Source of the DNA: CAYWNA01 sp964459305
Lineage (GTDB): Bacteria; Planctomycetota; Planctomycetia; Pirellulales; Pirellulaceae
Assembly: GCA_964459305.1 (NCBI GenBank)
Contig: CAYWNA010000030.1
Span: 1 to 64,000, forward strand
Direction of reading: 5' to 3'
DNA: 64,000 nucleotides
The notes beneath the pieces were generated by a model that was not told the origin of the DNA, ran no database searches, and worked only from the letters and a program-made list of their open reading frames with translations. This document shows positions 25,971-35,364 of the stretch, piece by piece (the stretch's first letter is position 1; every line of letters begins with the position of its first letter). Made by a program: the position numbers and the translations under genes.

Positions 25971-27370
25971 TGCTCCAGACCGAAATCGCTCATCAGAAAT
26001 GCATCTCTGCCGATTGCGGCGCAACCTACGGCGTCGACGAAGTTCACGTCGCTTGCGAGCGGTGTGGAGATCTGCTCGATGTTCGATACGATTGGGACCG
26101 CTGCCAGCCGCCGGACAACCTGCGGCACTTCGAGCGGCTGTGGAGCGAACGAAATGATCCGACGCGATTCAGCGGCGTCTGGCGGTTTCACGATTTGCTG
26201 CCCTTTGCCAAGCGGGACGATCTGGTCACGATCGGCGAAGGCCAAACACTGCTGCAGCAAGCGGACGGAGTTGCCCCATACGTCGGCCTGAATTCCGGGC
26301 GGCTGTTCCTTCAGTACGAAGGTATGAATCCGTCGGGCAGCTTCAAAGACAACGGCATGTCCGCCGCTTTCACGCACGCCCGTTCGGTCGGAGCCAAGCA
26401 AGCGGCGTGCGCTTCGACGGGGAACACGAGCGCTTCGCTGGCGATGTACTGCTCGGTAACGCAGTTGATGAAGGCCATTATCTTCATCGGTTCGGGAAAG
26501 ATCTCTTACGGCAAACTGTCGCAGGCGTTGGACTATGGCGCTCTGACCGTTCAAATCGAGGGCGATTTTGACGACGCCATGGTACGGGTCAAGGAAGTGT
26601 GCCGCGATCTGGGAATCTACCTGGTCAACAGCGTCAATCCCTTCCGTCTGGAAGGTCAGAAGGCGATCATGTATCGGGTGCTGGAAAGCCTACGATGGGA
26701 TCCGCCGGATTGGATCGTTGTGCCGGGCGGCAACCTCGGCAACTCCAGTGCATTCGGAAAGGCCTTTGCCGAACTGGCGGAACTCGGCTTGATCGACCGT
26801 GTTCCACGATTGGCGGTCATCAATGCAGCCGGTGCCGATACGCTCTACCAGCTTCATGAGAACCGCGGCGCGCGTTGGCAGGGCGGACACGGCGATACGA
26901 GCATCATCGCCGACTACTATCAGGAGCTGGACGAACAGCAGAAGAAAGCGTCCACCCTGGCCAGTGCCATCGAAATCAACCGGCCGGTCAACCTGAGGAA
27001 ATGTCTGCGCGCGTTAGAAGTCTGCGACGGCGTGGTTCGGCAGGTGAGCGACCAGGACATCATGGACGCAAAGGCCAAGGTTGGCGCCGGCGGGATCGGT
27101 TGCGAACCGGCCAGTGCGGCCAGCGTCGCAGGCGCCAAGCTGTTGCGCGGCGAAGGTGTGATCGGTGCGAACGATCGAGTGGCCTGCATTTTGACGGGGC
27201 ACCTTTTGAAAGACCCCAACGCGACGGTAGCTTATCACACTGCGGACCAGGAGCTATTCGACCGTGTGCTGGGCAGCCGCGGAGTTGCCGACGCCGCATT
27301 TGCCAATCGCGCGGTCGTCGTTCCCAACGACTTGGACGAAATCATCAAAGCCATCAAACTTAGAAGCTAA
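25970..27370 (+). CDS. thrC: Threonine synthase
   Basis: A 466-residue PLP enzyme that makes threonine from O-phosphohomoserine. It has an N-terminal zinc-ribbon-like part (CISADCGATYG, then CERCGDLLD), the PLP-lysine motif NPSGSFKDNGM, STGNTSASLAMY, VNSVNPFRLEGQK, the phosphate-binding PGGNLGNSSAF and a late GGIGCEPASAAS. Its GTG start overlaps the last base of the kinase stop codon, so translation is probably coupled. dapB follows after 1 base. Confidence 0.94.
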   Translation: MLQTEIAHQKCISADCGATYGVDEVHVACERCGDLLDVRYDWDRCQPPDNLRHFERLWSERNDPTRFSGVWRFHDLLPFAKRDDLVTIGEGQTLLQQADGVAPYVGLNSGRLFLQYEGMNPSGSFKDNGMSAAFTHARSVGAKQAACASTGNTSASLAMYCSVTQLMKAIIFIGSGKISYGKLSQALDYGALTVQIEGDFDDAMVRVKEVCRDLGIYLVNSVNPFRLEGQKAIMYRVLESLRWDPPDWIVVPGGNLGNSSAFGKAFAELAELGLIDRVPRLAVINAAGADTLYQLHENRGARWQGGHGDTSIIADYYQELDEQQKKASTLASAIEINRPVNLRKCLRALEVCDGVVRQVSDQDIMDAKAKVGAGGIGCEPASAASVAGAKLLRGEGVIGANDRVACILTGHLLKDPNATVAYHTADQELFDRVLGSRGVADAAFANRAVVVPNDLDEIIKAIKLRS

Positions 27371-27371
27371 C

Positions 27372-28169
27372 ATGACACAAACACGCATCGCCATCAATGG
27401 AGCTGCCGGACGGATGGGCCAACGCCTTGTCGCCCTGGGCAGCGCCGACACCGATCTGGAAGTCGTAGCCGCATTGGAATTCGCCGAGCATCCCGATATT
27501 GGCAAGGATGCCGGCCTGGTGGCTGGCGCCGGCGAAATCGGCGTTCCGCTTTCGGCTGCCTTGGATGTCGAAGCGAACGCCGCCATCGACTTTTCGCTGC
27601 CTGCTGGTGCCGAGGCAATTACCAGGATCTGCACCGAGCGAGGCGTTCCGCTGGTCATGGCAACCACCGGACTGGACGACGAACAGAAACAGCTCGTTAC
27701 GTCTGCCGCCGAAGAAATCCCCGTCGTGTGGGCGCCGAACATGAGCATGGCGGTCAACCTGACGATGAAGTTGGCGGCGATGGCAGCGGAAGTTCTCAAG
27801 GGCATTCCCAATGGCGCCGACGTGGAGATCATCGAACGCCATCATCGCTTCAAGAAGGATGCTCCCAGCGGCACCGCACTGCACTTTGGCGAAATCATCG
27901 CCAACGCCATGGGGCAAAGTCAACACGTTCACGGACGCGAAGGGCTCGTGGGCCAGCGCCCGCGTGACGAAATCGGGTATCACGCGCTGCGCGTCGGCGA
28001 CAATCCGGGCGAACACACCATCGTCTTCGGTATGCTGGGCGAGACGGTCGAACTGACGGTTCGGGCCACGAACCGCGATTGCTACGCCCTGGGCGCGCTG
28101 GCCGCCGCCAAGTTCGCGTCAAAACAGAGTCCAGGGCTGTACAGCATGAACGACGTATTAGGACTCTGA
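27372..28169 (+). CDS. dapB: 4-hydroxy-tetrahydrodipicolinate reductase
   Basis: A 265-residue NAD(P)H reductase of the lysine/diaminopimelate pathway. The dinucleotide loop INGAAGRMGQ, the DFSLP strand end, the MATTGLDDEQ loop, APNMSMAVN, the catalytic IIERHHRFKKDAPSGTAL and RVGDNPGEHTIVF are all present. The open frame extends upstream inside thrC, but the ATG at 27372 gives the standard start. It is the last gene of the rpe-dapB run. Diaminopimelate is relevant to cell-wall peptidoglycan, which many planctomycetes are now known to make. Confidence 0.95.
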   Translation: MTQTRIAINGAAGRMGQRLVALGSADTDLEVVAALEFAEHPDIGKDAGLVAGAGEIGVPLSAALDVEANAAIDFSLPAGAEAITRICTERGVPLVMATTGLDDEQKQLVTSAAEEIPVVWAPNMSMAVNLTMKLAAMAAEVLKGIPNGADVEIIERHHRFKKDAPSGTALHFGEIIANAMGQSQHVHGREGLVGQRPRDEIGYHALRVGDNPGEHTIVFGMLGETVELTVRATNRDCYALGALAAAKFASKQSPGLYSMNDVLGL

Positions 28170-28190
28170 TCCGCGCGCCATGTAGTGCAA

Positions 28191-28285
28191 CCTGTAGGGA
28201 ACGCCCTCTGTGGCGTTCCGTGGCGGGGAACAACCAAGCGAATGCGCAGTTCACCGAACGGCACGGAGACCGTTCCCTACAGGTC
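28191..28285. repeat. Palindromic element downstream of dapB
   Basis: Perfect 14-base arms at 28191-28204 and 28272-28285 (acctgtagggaacg and its complement) enclose 67 bases with a further pairing (gaacgccctctgtggcgttcc). It looks like a small non-autonomous repeat element and could also end transcription of the operon. Confidence 0.65.
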
Positions 28286-28699
28286 GCCTTCGCCCTACTC
28301 ATCTCGCAACTCATCCGGGAGTTAGGGCAAATCCCGTTCTCGTCTTCGACTGTCGATTTGACGTCCACCCACAGTGGAAGAGCCGTGCCTGAGTTGAATT
28401 GGCAGCTGTCACTACGGTGATCGTGATGATACAGGCAGTCCGATTTAGTAGTTGCTTGAATCCACGCATCGCATGACCCTTGTAGCGAATGCCCGAATCA
28501 TCGGCAACGATTCTGCCCTGTCTGGTACACGACGTGTACTACTGCGCTACGCCGGTTGTGCGTCGCTCGTCGGCCTGTGTACGATATTGCTGTTCACGGC
28601 ACGGGAAACGCGGCCGTGAGCCCCGGAAACCTATCCACGTACGCAACCGCGTGGCCGATACGAGAGACACATTTCACAGCATGAACGAGGATGCGATTG
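28286..28699. other. Intergenic region before the FAD oxidoreductase
   Basis: About 410 bases with no credible gene. Several short frames cross it but none has family features or codon use like its neighbours. The last 40 bases supply a GAGG ribosome site at 28686-28689 for the following gene. Confidence 0.5.
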
Positions 28700-30970
28700 A
28701 TGCTCAAGAACCTTTCCATTGCGGCGGCTCTGCTGGTGGCGCTGGTGTTTTCTGCTTCGGGCGACGAAGTGCTTGTCGAAGCCGAGAGTTTCGTCGAGCA
28801 CGGCGGCTGGAAGCTGGATACGCAGTTCATCGACAATATGGGGTCCCCCTACCTGCTTGCCCATGGGTTGGGCCGGCCGGTCGAGGATGCGACGACGACG
28901 GTCAAGTTCGCTTCGACGGGCAGGTACCGCGTTTTTGTGCGGACCAAGGACTGGGTGGCGCGATTCGATGCGTCCGGACAGCCGGGACGGTTCCAACTGG
29001 TGATCAACGGCAAACCGCTCGAAGAGACGTTCGGCACCAAAGGCGCTGATTGGTCTTGGCAAGACGGTGGCGTCGTGGACATCCAGCAGGCGGCGGTGCG
29101 TTTGGCGCTGCGTGACTTGACCGGTTTCGAAGGTCGATGCGACGCCATCTATTTCACGGACGACGTGGATTCCGCTCCGCCGAACGATTTCGACGTCTTG
29201 CCAGGCTGGCGACGGAAGCTGTTGGGGCTCGCCGAAGAACCAACGGAGAAGAGCGGATACGACTTGATCGTTGTTGGCGGCGGGTACTCGGGCATGGGAG
29301 CGGCGATTTCCGCTGCGCGAATAGGCTGCAAAGTCGCTCTGATTCAGAACCGGCCCGTCTTGGGCGGCAACGGATCGAGCGAAGTACGCGTGTGGGCCAA
29401 CGGACTCATGCGCCGTGGACGGTTTCCGCGCGTTGGTGAAATCATCGAGGAATTTGCTGATAGCGCTTCAAAATCGCCGGGAACTGCCGAGGAGTTCGGT
29501 GACGACAAGAAAGAGGCCGTTGTCCGGGCGGAAAAGAACATCGACCTGTTCCTCAACCATCACGCCTATCAAGTGGAAGTGGACGGAGAGCAGATCGCGG
29601 CGGTTTACGCCTTCGACACTCGCACCAGCGAGCGCAAGCGATTCCGCGGTCGCCTGTACTGCGACTGCACTGGGCACGGCACGATTGGCAATTTGGCCGG
29701 AGCCCATTACGACATGACGCCTAAAGGTCGAATGGGCATGAGCAACATGTGGCGGTGGGATGAGGCCGATGAACCGGCGACCTTTCCAGATGTTCCGTGG
29801 GCATTGGATTTGAAAATGGAGGATTTCCCCTATCCACGCGACCACCACGGCCAGTGGTTTTGGGAGAGCGGCTTTGACAAAGACCCGATCAACGATGCCG
29901 AAGCCATCCGCGATTGGAACCTTCGGGCTGTCTACGGGGCATTCAATGCCATGAAGAATGGCGATGGCGCCGAGGAACACAAGAATGCCGTGCTCGCTTG
30001 GATCGCGTACATCGGCGGACCGCGCGAGTCTCGGCGGTTGTTGGGCGATGTGATTTTGACCGGGGAAGACGTCGCCGCCAAACGGGACTTTCCCGATGGC
30101 TGTGTGCCCAGCACCTGGTCGATCGATCTGCATTATCCAAAGCAGCAGTACGCCAAGAAGTATCCCGACAACCCGTTCATTTCCATGGCAAAATTCGACC
30201 GAAGCGTCGACCGGAAATTCGGATACCCGGTACCCTACCGCTGCTTCTACTCGCGAAACGTCCCGAACCTGTTCATGGCAGGGCGATGTATCAGCGTAAC
30301 GCACGAGGCGCTGGGCACGGTGCGCGTGATGAACACCTGCGGAATGATGGGAGAAGTTGTCGGCCGAGCGGCGTCGATTTGCACAAAGCACGACTGCACG
30401 CCACGCGACGTTCATGATAAGCATCTTGATGAATTGAAGGATTTGTTGCGCCTGCCGGGCAGAGCGCACCGCGCTACGGTGGACGACGAAATTGTCATTC
30501 CAGCGGACGTTCCGCCGGAAGCCCCACCGCACGGCCCGCCGAGCGGCGTGGACCCGGCATCGTTGCCCGGTTTGGTGATCGACGATCAGCAAGCAAAGAA
30601 GCAGGGGAAGTGGACCGAAGGGCAAGGTCTAAAAGGATACATAGGCTACAACTACTTGTACGGATCGCCCGACTCGGGCGCGATCGTCCGTTTTGAATTC
30701 AAGCCGCCGGAAGGCGGCCGTTACGAAGTTCGCTTGGCCTATCAAACGCACGAAAACCGGGCAACCAATGTGCCGGTGACGGTCCATAGCACGGACGGCC
30801 AGAAGACGATCCGGGTCAACATGCACGAGCCCTCGCCGCTGCCGCAAGGTTTCATTTCGCTGGGCGAGTTCAGCTTCGACGCGGACAAAACCGCCGCGGT
30901 GGTGATCGCGACCGACGACGCCCGCGGTACGGTCCATGCCGACGCCGTGCAGATCTTGCCCACCGAGTAA
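28700..30970 (+). CDS. Secreted FAD-dependent oxidoreductase with sugar-binding-like ends
   Basis: A 756-residue exported protein (signal MLKNLSIAAALLVALVFSASG). An ATG at 28700 is preferred over 28691 because of GAGG spacing. Residues of about 25-165 form a beta-rich module like those of carbohydrate-binding proteins (FASTGRYRVFVRTKDWVARF). The FAD domain starts at DLIVVGGGYSGMGAAISAA near 195, with PVLGGNGSSEVRVWANG, a DCTGHGTIG segment and FMAGRCISVTHEALGTVRVM. The C-terminal 150 residues resemble the xanthan-lyase/golvesin-type domain (GSPDSGAIVRFEFKPPEGGRYEVRLAY). It probably acts on a sugar polymer or its fragments. The next gene is a sulfatase. Confidence 0.82.
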   Translation: MLKNLSIAAALLVALVFSASGDEVLVEAESFVEHGGWKLDTQFIDNMGSPYLLAHGLGRPVEDATTTVKFASTGRYRVFVRTKDWVARFDASGQPGRFQLVINGKPLEETFGTKGADWSWQDGGVVDIQQAAVRLALRDLTGFEGRCDAIYFTDDVDSAPPNDFDVLPGWRRKLLGLAEEPTEKSGYDLIVVGGGYSGMGAAISAARIGCKVALIQNRPVLGGNGSSEVRVWANGLMRRGRFPRVGEIIEEFADSASKSPGTAEEFGDDKKEAVVRAEKNIDLFLNHHAYQVEVDGEQIAAVYAFDTRTSERKRFRGRLYCDCTGHGTIGNLAGAHYDMTPKGRMGMSNMWRWDEADEPATFPDVPWALDLKMEDFPYPRDHHGQWFWESGFDKDPINDAEAIRDWNLRAVYGAFNAMKNGDGAEEHKNAVLAWIAYIGGPRESRRLLGDVILTGEDVAAKRDFPDGCVPSTWSIDLHYPKQQYAKKYPDNPFISMAKFDRSVDRKFGYPVPYRCFYSRNVPNLFMAGRCISVTHEALGTVRVMNTCGMMGEVVGRAASICTKHDCTPRDVHDKHLDELKDLLRLPGRAHRATVDDEIVIPADVPPEAPPHGPPSGVDPASLPGLVIDDQQAKKQGKWTEGQGLKGYIGYNYLYGSPDSGAIVRFEFKPPEGGRYEVRLAYQTHENRATNVPVTVHSTDGQKTIRVNMHEPSPLPQGFISLGEFSFDADKTAAVVIATDDARGTVHADAVQILPTE

Positions 30971-31043
30971 CACCTTGAAACGGTGCCAAGAGACAAGTCT
31001 GACGCCTGCTTTGAAACGACAACCGATTGGGAGGAATTGATCG

Positions 31044-32546
31044 ATGAAGACCAATGGAGATTTGCGTTTCCCCGTGTTGGCCGCAACGATTCTCTGTGTG
31101 GCCTTGCCTGCTTTTGCGAGCACCGTTTCAGCCGCTGATTCCGGAGACTCAAGGCCAAACATTCTGTTTGCGATTGCCGACGATTGGGGCTGGCCCCACG
31201 CGGGGGCGTATGGTGATCCGGTCGTCAAGACGCCGACCTTCGATCGGCTGGCTCGCGAGGGAATTTTGTTTCATCACGCCTATATCTCCTCGCCTTCGTG
31301 TACACCGTCTCGCGGCGCGATTCTGACCGGCCAGTGGCATTGGCGACTCGAAGGCGCTGGGAACCTGTGGAGCGTCTTCCCCGACAAGTTCGTGACCTAC
31401 CCAGAGATTCTAGAAAGAGCCGGCTATGAAACGGGCCTCACCAGCAAAGGCTGGGGTCCTGGACGAACGGAGACTGCCGGCCGTGATCTGGCAGGTAAAC
31501 CATACAGAAATTTCCAGGATTTCCTGGCCAAACGCGCCAAAGACAAACCGTTCTGTTTCTGGCTGGGCAGTAGCGATCCCCACCGGCCGTATAGGGCGGG
31601 TTCCGGTGCTGCCAGCGGCATGGACCTGGATCGGATCGAGTTGTTCGACTGTTTCCCTGATTCGCCCAAAGTACGCAGCGATGTGGCGGACTACTATTTC
31701 GAAGTCCAGCGATTTGACGGTCTGGTTGGTGCGGCGATGGCAGCACTGGAAGAGATCGGTGAGCTGGACAACACCGTGGTCTTGATGACTGGCGATCACG
31801 GTATGCCGTTCCCTCGCTGCAAAGGCAATCTCTACGATTGTGGGGCTCGTGTCCCGCTGTCGGTGCGTTGGCCTGCCAGGATGAAACCAGGCCGAGCCAT
31901 CGACGACTTCGTCAGTCTGACCGATCTGGCACCGACCTTCCTCGAAGTTGCCGGGCTTGTGTCACGTGAAGATATGACCGGTCGCAGCCTTCTGTCGCTC
32001 CTGACCAGTGATACGTCCGGGCGGATCGATCCCGAACGCGATTTTGTCTTGACCGGCAGAGAGCGACATTGCCCTGGGCAGGAGCAGCCGGACATGGGGG
32101 GATACCCGTGTCGTGCGATCCGCACCCACGAATTCCTGTACATCCGCAATTTCTGCCCGAATCGTTGGCCGGCCGGCACGCCAAACTACGACAAGGCGGC
32201 CATTCCGGGCGCCTGGTACGCGGATTGCGACAACGGCCCGACCAAGACCTACATGGTCGAGAACTGCGACAAGGATGCCGTCCATCGCAAGTTGTTCGAT
32301 GCCGCGTTTGCCAAAAGGCCGGCCGAAGAGTTGTATGATTTGGCGAAGGATCCTGAACAGTTGAACAACGTGGCCGACGACCGGTCCTACGATGACGTAA
32401 AGAAACGTTTGTCCGATCAACTCACCACGCAGCTCAAGACATCCGGCGATCCGCGCGTCGCGGGCGGAGGCGAGAAGTTCGACGAGTATCCTTACTTGGG
32501 CGGCGCACCGAAATATCCCGGATGGAAACCGAAAAATGCCCGATGA
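31044..32546 (+). CDS. Secreted S1-family sulfatase
   Basis: A 500-residue sulfatase with a signal peptide to about residue 31. The metal site starts at NILFAIADDWGWPHAGAYG. The formylglycine motif is C86-T-P-S-R90 followed by GAILTG, the canonical CxPSR form. SSDPHRPY and LMTGDHG supply further metal and sulfate ligands. The layout resembles heparan N-sulfatase-like S1 subfamilies; the substrate is not certain. It follows the FAD oxidoreductase by 73 bases, so co-expression is likely. Activity requires a formylglycine-generating enzyme encoded elsewhere. Confidence 0.93.
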   Translation: MKTNGDLRFPVLAATILCVALPAFASTVSAADSGDSRPNILFAIADDWGWPHAGAYGDPVVKTPTFDRLAREGILFHHAYISSPSCTPSRGAILTGQWHWRLEGAGNLWSVFPDKFVTYPEILERAGYETGLTSKGWGPGRTETAGRDLAGKPYRNFQDFLAKRAKDKPFCFWLGSSDPHRPYRAGSGAASGMDLDRIELFDCFPDSPKVRSDVADYYFEVQRFDGLVGAAMAALEEIGELDNTVVLMTGDHGMPFPRCKGNLYDCGARVPLSVRWPARMKPGRAIDDFVSLTDLAPTFLEVAGLVSREDMTGRSLLSLLTSDTSGRIDPERDFVLTGRERHCPGQEQPDMGGYPCRAIRTHEFLYIRNFCPNRWPAGTPNYDKAAIPGAWYADCDNGPTKTYMVENCDKDAVHRKLFDAAFAKRPAEELYDLAKDPEQLNNVADDRSYDDVKKRLSDQLTTQLKTSGDPRVAGGGEKFDEYPYLGGAPKYPGWKPKNAR

Positions 32547-32577
32547 CGGACTCGTGGAAAGAACGGGGACGCGGAAT

Positions 32578-32636
32578 GGCGAGCGGTGGGCGTGAGCCCA
32601 CTGATCGAATCAGCGGACTTACGTCCGCCGCTCGCC
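32578..32636. repeat. Long hairpin between convergent genes
   Basis: An imperfect inverted repeat (about 32578-32605 with 32609-32636) with a 3-base loop. The right arm, aatcagcggacttacgtccg to gctcgcc, recurs at 56935-56963 and 58042-58070 with few changes. It lies between the sulfatase and the opposing propeller gene, so it may act as a terminator, but its recurrence marks it as a repeat family. Confidence 0.7.
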
Positions 32637-32655
32637 GAACGGCATACTTGCCGCA

Positions 32656-34038
32656 TCAGCCGGAAGCCGGTGCTTTCACGTCGTAACACCAGAGCGAGTC
32701 GTGATAACGGAGGTAGAGCCGGCCGTCGAGCAGGACGGGATGTGCCCAAGCGTCGCGTACCCGATCGGCAATCGAGGGAAAGCGGCCGACGACTTCCAAG
32801 CCGTCGGCCGTCGGTTTCAGCAGGCCCACATTGCCGCGCTCGTCCAGACAGTACAACCGCCCGTCCGCAAAGATCGGCGCACCGGTGGTGAAGTCCTTGA
32901 GTTCATACTTCGTTTCGCCTGTCTGCCAATCCACGCCAAACCACCACTTGGACTTCCGATAGCCAGCGGCGAAGAGGGTACCGTCGACGAGCACGGCACA
33001 TCCGGTCACGGTGTCCAGCGGCGACGTCCACACGTGGTCTGCGTCAACACCCGTCGCGTCCGGCCGCAACTGGTACAGCCGGCCGTGCTCGGCATAGGGG
33101 GTCACGTAAAAAATACGGCCCGATCCGTACACGGGCGCCGCGATGTTCGTGCCGTAGCGGTTCTTCAGTGGTACCGTCCAGAGCAGCTTGCCGCTGTCGG
33201 CGTCCACACCGAAGCCATGGGCCGACGAGCAATTGGCGATCATCCGGCGTCCCGCATGCCGAAAGAGAATCGGTGAAGAGTGCGTGGCGCGATCGTCGCC
33301 AAGCGGTTTGGTGATCCAAACGGTCTTACCGTTTCGCTTGTCCAGTGCGGCCATGAGGGCCTTCTTCCCTCCGGGCGTCACGATCACTCGCGGGCCATCG
33401 ACCAGCACACACTCGCTCAACGCCCAAGTGATGTTCCGTGCGATGAACCGATCGAGGATGTCCACGGCCCAGAGTTCCTTGCCCGATTCTGCTTCCAGGC
33501 AGACCAGACGTCCATGGGCGTTCATGTTGTACAACCGGCCTTCGGAGAAGCCGCAACACGCTCGTGCTCCGGGGAAGGAGCCCGTCCAGGCCTTCCCGTT
33601 TCTCGCCCGCCACCGAAGTGCACCATCCGTGTCGAAGGCATACACGATCAAGTCGTCGTCCACGTCGCCCGTGATGTACAACCGCCCGTCGACAACGATC
33701 GGCGAGGACCATCCTCGGCCCAACCCGTCGACCTTCCACCTAAGTCCCGGCCCACCGTCGGGCCAACTGTCCAGTAGTCCTTTCTCGTCGGAGATGCCGT
33801 CTCGGCGCGGACCGCGCCATTGTGGCCAATCCGGTTCAGGCGAACGGATGAATCCATCGGCGGCCACCGCGGCTGATGACGGCGGGACGATCAACGCGGT
33901 CGTGCTTCCACTTGACGGTTCATCCGACACAACTATTGGAGCAGTCAGCAGCCACAGAATCATCCAGGTTGCTGCGTATCTTGGTGGCCGCCAGCCGTAT
34001 TGGCGGCGGTCGTGTTTTATCTCTGGCAAAGTTGTCAT
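32656..34038 (-). CDS. Exported PQQ-like beta-propeller protein
   Basis: About 460 residues. An ATG at 34038 is chosen over a GTG at 34047. An N-terminal hydrophobic helix (about residues 24-40) acts as signal or anchor. The body is a run of outer-membrane-type WD/PQQ blades: DWPQWRGPRRDG, GWSSPIVVDGRLYITG, GRLVCLEAESGKELWAVD, FGVDADSGKLLWTVPL, then GRLYCLDERGNVGLL. No quinoprotein catalytic residues are evident, so it is probably a scaffold or binding protein rather than an alcohol dehydrogenase. It converges on the sulfatase. Confidence 0.82.
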   Translation of the reverse strand: MTTLPEIKHDRRQYGWRPPRYAATWMILWLLTAPIVVSDEPSSGSTTALIVPPSSAAVAADGFIRSPEPDWPQWRGPRRDGISDEKGLLDSWPDGGPGLRWKVDGLGRGWSSPIVVDGRLYITGDVDDDLIVYAFDTDGALRWRARNGKAWTGSFPGARACCGFSEGRLYNMNAHGRLVCLEAESGKELWAVDILDRFIARNITWALSECVLVDGPRVIVTPGGKKALMAALDKRNGKTVWITKPLGDDRATHSSPILFRHAGRRMIANCSSAHGFGVDADSGKLLWTVPLKNRYGTNIAAPVYGSGRIFYVTPYAEHGRLYQLRPDATGVDADHVWTSPLDTVTGCAVLVDGTLFAAGYRKSKWWFGVDWQTGETKYELKDFTTGAPIFADGRLYCLDERGNVGLLKPTADGLEVVGRFPSIADRVRDAWAHPVLLDGRLYLRYHDSLWCYDVKAPASG

Positions 34039-34232
34039 TGCTGGCACGTGCCCTGTGTTGAGCAGGATCGGAGGTACTACAGAAGCCGTTGCGGTCTACG
34101 ATTCTAGTGTCTCGGAGGCGTCTCTACCAGCATCGGAAACGAGGATGAGATTGGACTTTGCGCCGTGCGCAGATATGCTTTACTTGCGAGTCTTGGTGAT
34201 TCCTCGAACGGTTTGGCGACGATTTTGATCCC

Positions 34233-35189
34233 ATGCGTTTGTCCGTTGCACAATTCGTCAGGCTGCAGTTTCTCTTGGCCAGTTGCCTCCTGGCTGGGCA
34301 TGCCGTTGCACAGCAAGGCCCACGTGTCCGAACATCGCCAGCTGAAGGACCATCGAATCCCGCCGGCCAATCGGCTGCGAGCCCCGACACGTCGCAACGA
34401 TTCCATCAACTGATCACACGAATCGTCACGGACAACATTCCGCACGAGTACGAGGAGAAGAAGGACTGGGGAAAGACAACCGAGATTTGGGCTGGCGTGA
34501 AAATCTGGCGCGAAGGACTGCGAATTGAGACCAAGCGGCGAAAGAAGGAAGTGAAGCACGGAAAGTGGAGACTGTATCGGGTCTGGCTGGTCGACCCGGA
34601 ACAGCAGTTTCACGTTCGCGTCGAGAACATACGCGAGGTGGGGGAAGGCCGTGTGGAGTTTGATGCGTCGGCCGAGGCGGCAATGGGCGCCTTCGGCCGG
34701 CTGTCATTATGGGAACGGGGAGTGCAATTGATCAGCATCAGCGCCGACGCTGACGCTAGAGTCAGACTGCGCGTGCGATGCAACCTTGGCGCGGAAGTCG
34801 ACCCCACGAAGTTGCCGCCTGATGTCGTATTGGATCCAGCTATCACCGATGCGGATCTTCAGTTGGTTGATTTTGACCTGCGACGCATCAGCGATCTACG
34901 CGGGCCACTCGTGAATTCTCTGAGTCACGCTGTTCGCGAGGTGCTGGAGGACAGAATTGCCAACCGTCGCCAACGGCTGGTGGACAAGATCAATCGACAG
35001 ATCGAGAAGAACGAAGACGAGTTTCGGCTGTCCTTGCACGACTTGTTGCGATCCAAGTGGGGCGAACAGGCATCGAAGCATCTGGACATCAGCGAAGAAG
35101 GGCCCAGCGACCGCGGTTCGGAGGGCTCCGGAGTGGATTCGGCGAGAGCGGGTGACGGTCACGAAGGCCAAGGAACCACGCGGCAGTAA
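34233..35189 (+). CDS. Secreted conserved protein, unknown function
   Basis: A 318-residue protein with a Sec-type signal (RLQFLLASCLLAGHAVA). The mature part has a charged region (EEKKDWGKTTEIWAGVKIW, then a KRRKKEVKHGKW run), beta-strand-like repeats (FHVRVENIREVGEGRVEFD, ADARVRLRVRCNLG) and a basic/acidic helical tail with KINRQIEKNEDEFRL, followed by a low-complexity Gly/Asp end. It is probably periplasmic. I recognise no characterised family. It is divergent from the propeller gene, and no strong ribosome site precedes the ATG. Confidence 0.75.
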   Translation: MRLSVAQFVRLQFLLASCLLAGHAVAQQGPRVRTSPAEGPSNPAGQSAASPDTSQRFHQLITRIVTDNIPHEYEEKKDWGKTTEIWAGVKIWREGLRIETKRRKKEVKHGKWRLYRVWLVDPEQQFHVRVENIREVGEGRVEFDASAEAAMGAFGRLSLWERGVQLISISADADARVRLRVRCNLGAEVDPTKLPPDVVLDPAITDADLQLVDFDLRRISDLRGPLVNSLSHAVREVLEDRIANRRQRLVDKINRQIEKNEDEFRLSLHDLLRSKWGEQASKHLDISEEGPSDRGSEGSGVDSARAGDGHEGQGTTRQ

Positions 35190-35293
35190 GTTATACGACG
35201 GTCGCCCAAGCTGGAAATCCGAGTTTCGGATTTAGCCGACCCACCTCTGTCTACGCGCAGGCCGCGCAGAAGGAACGCACAGCCAAAAGAGAA

Positions 35294-35334
35294 ACCGCCG
35301 ACGTTTTCACGCCGGCGGTCTGACGGACTTTTTG
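35294..35334 (+). terminator. Probable intrinsic terminator
   Basis: A GC-rich stem (accgccgacg at 35294-35303 with cgccggcggt at 35310-35319, one mismatch, 6-base loop) is followed within 11 bases by TTTTT. It lies about 100 bases after the 34233 gene and before the opposing DUF11 gene. Confidence 0.6.
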
Positions 35335-35364
35335 GTTCAGAAAATGACCCGGCCAATTCCGAGA

